64,000 nucleotides of DNA, from contig NZ_VATY01000003.1 in the NCBI RefSeq assembly GCF_005885635.1, positions 350,497 through 414,496 of the forward strand. The letters run 5' to 3'. The notes beneath the pieces were generated by a model. It did not search any database, was not told the DNA's origin, and worked only from the letters and a program-made list of their open reading frames with translations. Positions 53,789-61,800 of this stretch are shown piece by piece (positions within the stretch are counted from its first letter, which is position 1; each line of letters starts with the position of its first letter). Source of the stretch: Maribacter algarum (ex Zhang et al. 2020) (GTDB lineage: Bacteria > Bacteroidota > Bacteroidia > Flavobacteriales > Flavobacteriaceae). Position numbers and translations under genes: made by a program.

Positions 53789-55795
53789 TTATCTATTTAG
53801 GTATAAGTAACCTGACAGTGATTTCATATTGTCATTCTCGTCTTCGTAATCTAAAATATAGAAATACGTACCCACAGGTAATTTATTATCTACCTGAACT
53901 GTTACTCTTCCTATTGATGTTCCATCAAAGACATTTCCTTCTGTGTTGTAAGCATTTGTTGTATATACTAAAACTCCCCAACGGTTATAAATTCGAATTG
54001 TATTTACTGGGTAATTCTCTAAACCTGAAATCGTTAGAACATCATGAATACCATCCCCATTTGGTGTAATCACATTAAAGATTTCAATTGCCTCAGGTGC
54101 TGGACGATCTAGGTATTCGGGAATTGCATCTCCATCACTATCATCATTAGCGTAGTTTCCATCACCATTCATATCTTCATCAATTGTATCAATTCCGTCG
54201 TCGTCGTCGTCAGTATCCCTATAATCTGATTCGCCATCACCGTCTGTATTCGGAAGGTCGTTGTAGGGATCATCGATTTCATCATTAACATCCAAATCTA
54301 TTTGAGTGGTACCTTCATAAGCATCATCTAAGCCATCTAAGTCTTTATCCGAACCAATTAAAACAACATCAGGGATTCCATCTTGATTGTTGTCATGACC
54401 TTCTATATTATCAGGAACGTTGTCATTATCGCTATCCTCATCTAAATAATCTGCAAGTAAGTCATTATCAGTGTCCACTGGGAATATTCCTAGGTTACCA
54501 TTCTGTTCGTAGGCATCATCCAGACCATTTGCATTCAAATCTTCTCCACTTGGTGCTATATAATCATCTGTTGTTTGTCCTTCAACATTATCTGGAATAC
54601 CATCATTATCACTATCGATATCTAAATAATCTGCAATACCGTCACCATCGGTATCTGTAGGATTGGTCGTTGGGTCACCGTCGTTGTCAGCATCTAGGTC
54701 TTCTATATTATCAAGAATTCCATCATTATCCGTATCAAGATTTATTACATCCGTAACAACAATAGTTACCGTTCCAGTGCTACAATTTCCAACCGAATCA
54801 CAAATGGTATAGTCGAAAGTGTCGACTCCCACGAAATCCGTGTTCGGGGTGTAGGTCACGGTATCATCTGAAGGAATGTTAGGAGTACCGTTATCATTAA
54901 TGACCACCGTACCGTCAGTTGGGGTTGTCGTTGTTAATGTGCCTGTTGATGGAAGATCATTATCATTGCCCAAAATATCAATATCAAGGGGAGTATCTTC
55001 AGGAGTAGCTACAAAATCATCAATTGCGTCAACAATAGGAAGCACATCAATATTTACAGTTGCAGTACTGCAATCACCAAAGATGTTACAAACCGTATAA
55101 TCAAAAGAATCTGGACCATTATAATCCGGATTCGGAACATAGGTGACAATATCATCCAAAGGATTGTTCGGAGTACTATTGTTATCTACAATTACAGTTC
55201 CATTTGTTGGGTTGGTAGTGGTAAGTGTGCCTGTGTCAGGTAAATCTGAATCGTTGTCGTAAATATCAATCGTAACGGAAACATCTTCATCCGTTGTAAC
55301 GACATCATCAACTAAGGTCGCCGATTCATCGATACACACAATCGTGAAATTGGGTAAGCTACTATTGTTACCCGCTTTTGTGATGGTTGCCGTATAGCGT
55401 TGTACCGTCTGTGTTGCAATAACCATCGGTCTTGTTTGGTCCCCTGTTACCGAGGGATTCCAACTAACTGTTGCCCCGGAGGGAATATTAGCGGTAATAT
55501 CCATGATAACCTCATTGTAAGGAGAGTTACAATTCGTTACAATGAAATACCCAGTAGCGTTTGAGCCGCAAAGTGTGCCATCATAAGTTGCAAAGTATAC
55601 ACCTTGCTCAGTAACTTCTAAGAAGAAATCAGTTCCTAAAACTGTACTTGTATCCTGAGCCTCATACCATTGATAATTTGTTTCGTCACCACTGTTGGGC
55701 GCTTGTAGTAAGAACTGGGCATTGGATACAAGAATCCCCAGCAAGGTAAAAACAAGGCTGAGGATTAGCTTTTTATATGTAGGGATTACTTTCAA
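53789..55795 (-). CDS. T9SS type B-sorted protein with Ig-like and TSP3 repeats
   Basis: 668 aa. A signal peptide (KLILSLVFTLLGILVSNAQ) is followed by a PKD/SprB-like beta domain with a Cys pair, then two very similar cadherin-like Ig modules (YNGPDSFDYTVCNIFGDCST and VGVDTFDYTICDSVGNCST). A TSP3 calcium-binding rod ([18 protein letters not shown]) leads into a type B sorting domain ([36 protein letters not shown], ending SGYLYLNR). It begins 29 bp after the giant repeat protein stop and abuts PorP/SprF, so it is probably its cognate client. Confidence 0.93.
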   Translation of the reverse strand: MKVIPTYKKLILSLVFTLLGILVSNAQFLLQAPNSGDETNYQWYEAQDTSTVLGTDFFLEVTEQGVYFATYDGTLCGSNATGYFIVTNCNSPYNEVIMDITANIPSGATVSWNPSVTGDQTRPMVIATQTVQRYTATITKAGNNSSLPNFTIVCIDESATLVDDVVTTDEDVSVTIDIYDNDSDLPDTGTLTTTNPTNGTVIVDNNSTPNNPLDDIVTYVPNPDYNGPDSFDYTVCNIFGDCSTATVNIDVLPIVDAIDDFVATPEDTPLDIDILGNDNDLPSTGTLTTTTPTDGTVVINDNGTPNIPSDDTVTYTPNTDFVGVDTFDYTICDSVGNCSTGTVTIVVTDVINLDTDNDGILDNIEDLDADNDGDPTTNPTDTDGDGIADYLDIDSDNDGIPDNVEGQTTDDYIAPSGEDLNANGLDDAYEQNGNLGIFPVDTDNDLLADYLDEDSDNDNVPDNIEGHDNNQDGIPDVVLIGSDKDLDGLDDAYEGTTQIDLDVNDEIDDPYNDLPNTDGDGESDYRDTDDDDDGIDTIDEDMNGDGNYANDDSDGDAIPEYLDRPAPEAIEIFNVITPNGDGIHDVLTISGLENYPVNTIRIYNRWGVLVYTTNAYNTEGNVFDGTSIGRVTVQVDNKLPVGTYFYILDYEDENDNMKSLSGYLYLNR

Positions 55796-55824
55796 TTCGA
55801 TTTGGGATCGTTCGGTTACTAAAT

Positions 55825-58800
55825 TTACTTAACAACGAATACTACGTTGATTAATGTGTTATAATCTGTTGGGATGTTTTCAACCTCTATGGTCAAATTA
55901 CCATCGGCATCGATTGTTGGAAAATTGGGGTCACCTATGTCAGTTTCGAAAACGGTAGGATCAGCATATGTCACATAATAATACAAATCTGTCGGACCGT
56001 AAAATGGTACAGCCAGTGGAGCTCCCGTACTACCAACCGTTGGCATGCTAAATTGAGTCAAATACTCGTCATATAAATCGATGTTTTTTATACCCGTAGT
56101 AGATGCATCTACGGTTATTGAGGGTGGATAGAAAACTTTTGAAGCTTTCAAAGAATTTACCTTCCTAAGGTTACCATCTACATCTGCCGAAACAAGTTGA
56201 TCGGTGTCTGCAGCAGCAGGCAAAGTACGTACCCGTGCATTACCATTTACATCTAATTTGGCTTCAGGGCTGTTTAAGCCGATACCAACTTGGTCAGTAG
56301 AAGCGTCAGTGAACAAAAGATTAATATCATTTTGCCCTTCAACTCTCATATCATTGTTATTTCCACTTTCATTTACAGTCATGCGATCATCGGCTCTAAA
56401 ATGACCATCAACGCGTGTTCCTGAACTAAAATCGTTACTCGGATTTATTCGCAACCAATTATTAGAAGTTAAAGATTGGAAAGCTTCGTCTCCGTTCATA
56501 TAAACACGCTCATTTAATTCAATATCACCCTCAACATCAAGTGTACGTCCTGCAGTCACAGTAGCCCTTCCTATAGCAACTGTACCTTGTGTGAATATAT
56601 TATCCCCAATGGCATTCGGGGCAGACGTACCACCTACTTCATACCAGTCGTGGTCGCTTAAACCTGCAAGATCAACTGTTTGACTGGACCCATCTTCAAT
56701 ACCCACTGTTAACGTGGTACCTGATAAACCAAGGCTTTCTATATTTTGATTGTCCGTACCTGAATCATCCAAATGCGATAAATTCACAGTTTGACTTGTA
56801 CCATCCTCGATACCTACCGTCAATACATTGGAAGTAGTGTTTACCGCAAGACTTTCTATATTTTGATTGTCCGTACCTGGATTATCCAAGTGGGAAAGAT
56901 CTACTGTATCGCTTGAACCATCTTCGATACCTACGGTCAGTACATTAGTAGTAGTATTTACCGCTAAGCTCTCGATATTCTGATTGTCAGTTCCTACCAA
57001 ACTCGATAGATTAACCGTTTGAGCCGTTCCGTCTTCGATGCCCACTGTTAAGGTAGTACCCGCCAAGCCTAGATTCTCGATATTTTGATTGTCCGTACCT
57101 GGATTATCCAAGTGGGAAAGATCTACTGTATCGCTTGAACCATCTTCGATACCTACGGTCAGTACATTAGTAGTAGTATTTACCGCTAAGCTCTCGATAT
57201 TCTGGTTATCAGTTCCGACCAAACTCGATAGATTAACCGTTTGAGCAGTTCCGTCTTCAATGCCCACTGTTAAGGTAGTACCGGCCAATCCTAGATTCTC
57301 GATATTTTGATTGTCCGTTCCGGAATCGTCCAAGTGGGAAAGATCAACAGTATCGCTTGAACCATCTTCGATACCTACAGTCAATACATTCGTTGTGGTA
57401 TTTACTGCTAGGCTTTCGATGTTCTGGTTATCGGTGCCCACCAAACTAGATAGATTAACAGTCTGCGATGAACCATCCTCAATACCAACTGTCAATACAT
57501 TGGCGCCTGATAGTCCAAGGCTCTCAATATTCTGATTGTCCGTACCTGAATTATCCAAATGCGATAAATTCACGGTTTGACTTGTACCATCCTCGATACC
57601 AACTGTCAATACATTCGTAGTGGTGTTTACAGCAAGACTTTCTATATTTTGATTATCAGTACCTGGATTATCCAAGTGGGAAAGATCTACCGTATCGCTT
57701 GAACCATCTTCAATACCTACAGTCAATATATTCGTTGTGGTATTTACTGCCAGGCTCTCGATATTCTGGTTGTCAGTTCCCACCAAACTCGATAGATTAA
57801 CCGTTTGAGCAGTTCCGTCTTCGATGCCCACAGTTAAGGTGGTACCGGCCAATCCTAGATTCTCGATATTTTGATTGTCCGTTCCTGGATTATCCAAGTG
57901 GGAAAGATCTACTGTATCGCTTGAACCGTCTTCTATACCTACAGTCAATACATTCGTTGTGGTATTTACTGCTAGGCTCTCGATGTTTTGATTATCTGTA
58001 CTTCCGGCAGCTAATTCGGTCAAAGCTCCCTCGACATCTGTCGATGTGAAGTTACCCCCTGCGTCGGCTATACTTACCTCTGAAGCGGTCTGGTCATCCG
58101 TACCGACTAAACTTGATAGATTAACAGTCTGTGATGAACCATCCTCTATTCCAACTGTTAATACATTGGCGCCTGAAAGTCCTAAACTCTCAATGTTTTG
58201 ATTATCAGTACCAGCATCATCCAAGTGGGAAAGATCAACTGTTTGGCTTGCGCCATCCTCGATACCAACTGTCAATACATTTGATGTTGTATTTACAGCT
58301 AAGCTCTCGATGTTTTGATTATCTGTACTTCCTGCTGCCAATTCGGTCAAAGCTCCCTCAACATCTGTTGATGTGAAGTTACCCCCAGCGTCGGCTATGC
58401 TTACCTCTGAAGCGGTCTGGTCATCCGTACCTGCATCGTCTAAATGAGATAAATCTACTGTTTGACTTGTACCATCCTCGATACCAACCGTCAATACATT
58501 TGACGTTGTATTTACCGCTAAGCTTTCGATATTCTGGTTGTCAGTTCCGGCATCATCCAAATGTGAAAGATCAACCGTTTGACTCGTTCCATCTTCGATA
58601 CCTACCGTCAACACGTTAGATGTTGTATTTACACCTAAGCTCTCGATGTTTTGATTATCTGTACTTCCTGCTGCCAATTCGGTCAAAGCTCCCTCAACAT
58701 CTGTTGATGTGAAATTACCCCCTGCATCGGCTATACTTACCTCTGCAGCAGTCTGATCATCCGTACCTGCATCGTCTAAATGAGATAAATCTACTGTTTG

Positions 58801-61800
58801 ACTTGTACCATCCTCGATACCGACTGTCAATACATTTGACGTTGTATTTACAGCTAAGCTTTCGATATTCTGGTTGTCAGTTCCGGCATCATCCAAATGT
58901 GAAAGATCAACCGTTTGGCTTGTTCCATCCTCGATACCAACTGTCAATACATTTGACGTTGTATTTACTGCCAGGCTCTCAATGTTCTGGTTATCGGTAC
59001 CAACCAAACCTGATAAGTCAACAGTTTGTGAAGAACCATCTTCGATTCCAACTGTTAATACATTGGCGCCTGAAAGTCCTAAACTCTCGATATTCTGGTT
59101 GTCAGTTCCGGCATCATCCAAATGTGAAAGATCAACTGTTTGGCTTGTTCCATCCTCGATACCGACTGTCAATACATTTGATGTTGTATTTACTGCTAAG
59201 CTTTCGATATTCTGATTGTCGGTACTTCCAGCAGCTAGTTCGGTCAAAGCTCCCTCGACATCTGTTGATGTGAAATTACCCCCTGCGTCGGCTATACTTA
59301 CCTCTGAAGCGGTCTGGTCATCCGTACCGACTAAACTTGATAGATTAACAGTCTGTGATGAACCATCCTCTATTCCAACTGTTAATACATTGGCGCCTGA
59401 AAGTCCTAAACTCTCAATGTTTTGATTATCAGTACCAGCATCATCCAAGTGGGAAAGATCAACTGTTTGACTTGTGCCATCCTCGATACCGACTGTCAAT
59501 ACATTTGACGTTGTATTTACAGCTAAGCTTTCGATATTCTGGTTGTCAGTTCCGGCATCATCCAAATGTGAAAGATCAACCGTTTGGCTTGTTCCATCCT
59601 CGATACCGACTGTCAATACATTTGATGTTGTATTTACTGCTAAGCTTTCGATATTCTGATTGTCCGTACTCAAACCTGCTCCATCCACTAAAACCCAGTT
59701 TGCTCCATTCCACTGCATAATTTGATCAGCAGATGTTCCATCGGCTATGTTTTCCAATTGTACGGCGTTGTCTGCAATTTCAGCATTGGTAATTCCATCC
59801 GCAGCAACATCTAATGTGTATGGACTAACCGTCGTACCAGCTCCTGAACGCACCAAAGTACCATCTGTTGCATTAACAACTTCATTCCCAATAACACCAT
59901 CGTTTTCTGTTACTGTTACTGAACCCAAGTCTACTAAAGTCCAGGAAGAAGATGTTCCATCCCACTGCATTACCTGCCCGTCAGAAGTACCATCAGCAAT
60001 ATTTTCTAACTGTACTGCGTCATCGGCAATTTCAGCATTGGTAATTCCATCAGCAGCTACATCCAAGGTATATGGACTTAATGTCGTTCCCGCTCCTGAT
60101 CTAGTCAAAGTAGCATCTGTAGCATTAACGACCTCATTACCAATGATAGAATCAGCATCATCAACATTCAAGGTAATATTGTTTCCACCTGAAATAGTAA
60201 TATCACCAGCAGTGCCATCAGTAGATAATGTCTGACTGTCCGTTCCGGCATCATCCAAATGTGAAAGATCAACCGTTTGGCTTGTACCATCCTCGATACC
60301 GACGGTCAACACATTTGACGTTGTATTTACTGCTAAGCTTTCGATATTCTGATTATCAGTACCGACCAAACCTGATAGATCAACAGTCTGTGATGAACCA
60401 TCTTCAATTCCTACTGTTAATATGTTGGCTCCTGAAAGTCCAAGATTTTCAATATTCTGATTATCCGTACTTCCTGCTGCCAATTCGGTCAAAGCTCCCT
60501 CAACGTCCGTTGACGTGAAGTTTCCACCAGCATCAGCTATACTTACTTCTGCAGCAGTTTGGTCATCCGTTCCTGCATCATCCAAATGAGATAGGTCGAC
60601 TGTTTGACTCGTTCCATCCTCGATGCCTACCGTTAGTACATTCGTTGTTGCATTCACTGCAAGGCTTTCAATATTCTGATTATCGGTTCCTGCATCATCT
60701 AAATGAGAAAGGTCAACCGTTTGGCTCGTACCATCCTCGATACCGACTGTCAATACATTTGTGGTCGTACTAACTCCTAAATTCTCGATATTCTGGTTAT
60801 CAGTACTGCCAGCTGCCAATTCCGTCAAAGCTCCCTCAACGTCTGTTGAAGTAAAGTTACCTCCAGCATCCGCTATGCTTACCTCCACCGCTGTCTGGTC
60901 ATCCGTTCCAACCAGACCTGATAGATCAACAGTCTGTGATGAACCATCTTCGATTCCAACTGTCAGTACATTGGCTCCTGAAAGTCCTAAACTCTCAATG
61001 TTCTGATTGTCGGTACCAGCATCGTCCAAATGGGAAAGGTCAACTGTCTGACTCGTTCCATCTTCAATACCTACCGTTAGGATATTGGAAGTAGCATCAA
61101 CGCCTAAACTTTCGATGTTCTGATTGTCGGTACCGGCATCATCCAAGTGGGAAAGATCTACTGTCTGACTGGTTCCATCTTCAATACCTACAGTTAGGAT
61201 ATTGGAAGTAGCATCAACGCCTAAACTTTCGATGTTCTGATTGTCAGTACCGGCATCATCCAAGTGGGAAAGATCAACTGTCTGACTTGTTCCATCCTCG
61301 ATACCTACCGTCAGGATATTAGAAGTTGCATCTACGCCTAAACTTTCGATGTTTTGGTTATCCGTACCTGCATCATCCAAGTGGGAAAGATCAACTGTTT
61401 GCCCCGTTCCATCTTCAATACCTACTGTCAATATATTCGTGGTTGCATTTACGCCTAAACTCTCGATGTTTTGGTTATCAGTACCCACTAAGCCAGAAAG
61501 ATCGACCGTTTGACTCGTTCCGTCTTCGATACCAACTGTCAATTCATTCGTAGCTCCATTAAGTGCCAGATTTTCAATGTTCTGATTGTCCGTACTACTA
61601 GCGGCAAGCTCCGCTAACGCACCCTCAACCTCTGTCGCTGTAAAGTTGCCCCCGGCATCTGTAATATTAACTTCGGATGCAATTTGATCATCAGTACCTG
61701 CATCGTCCAAATGTGAAAGGTCAACAGTTTGACTTGTACCATCTTCGATACCTACGGTCAATACATTCGTCGTAGTATCGACTCCTAGACTTTCAATGTT

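Noticed and set aside
58803..60235. Several long plus-strand frames opposite the giant repeat gene
   Set aside because: They are antisense shadows of a low-complexity repeat and vary with the repeat phase; no start signals or family match.
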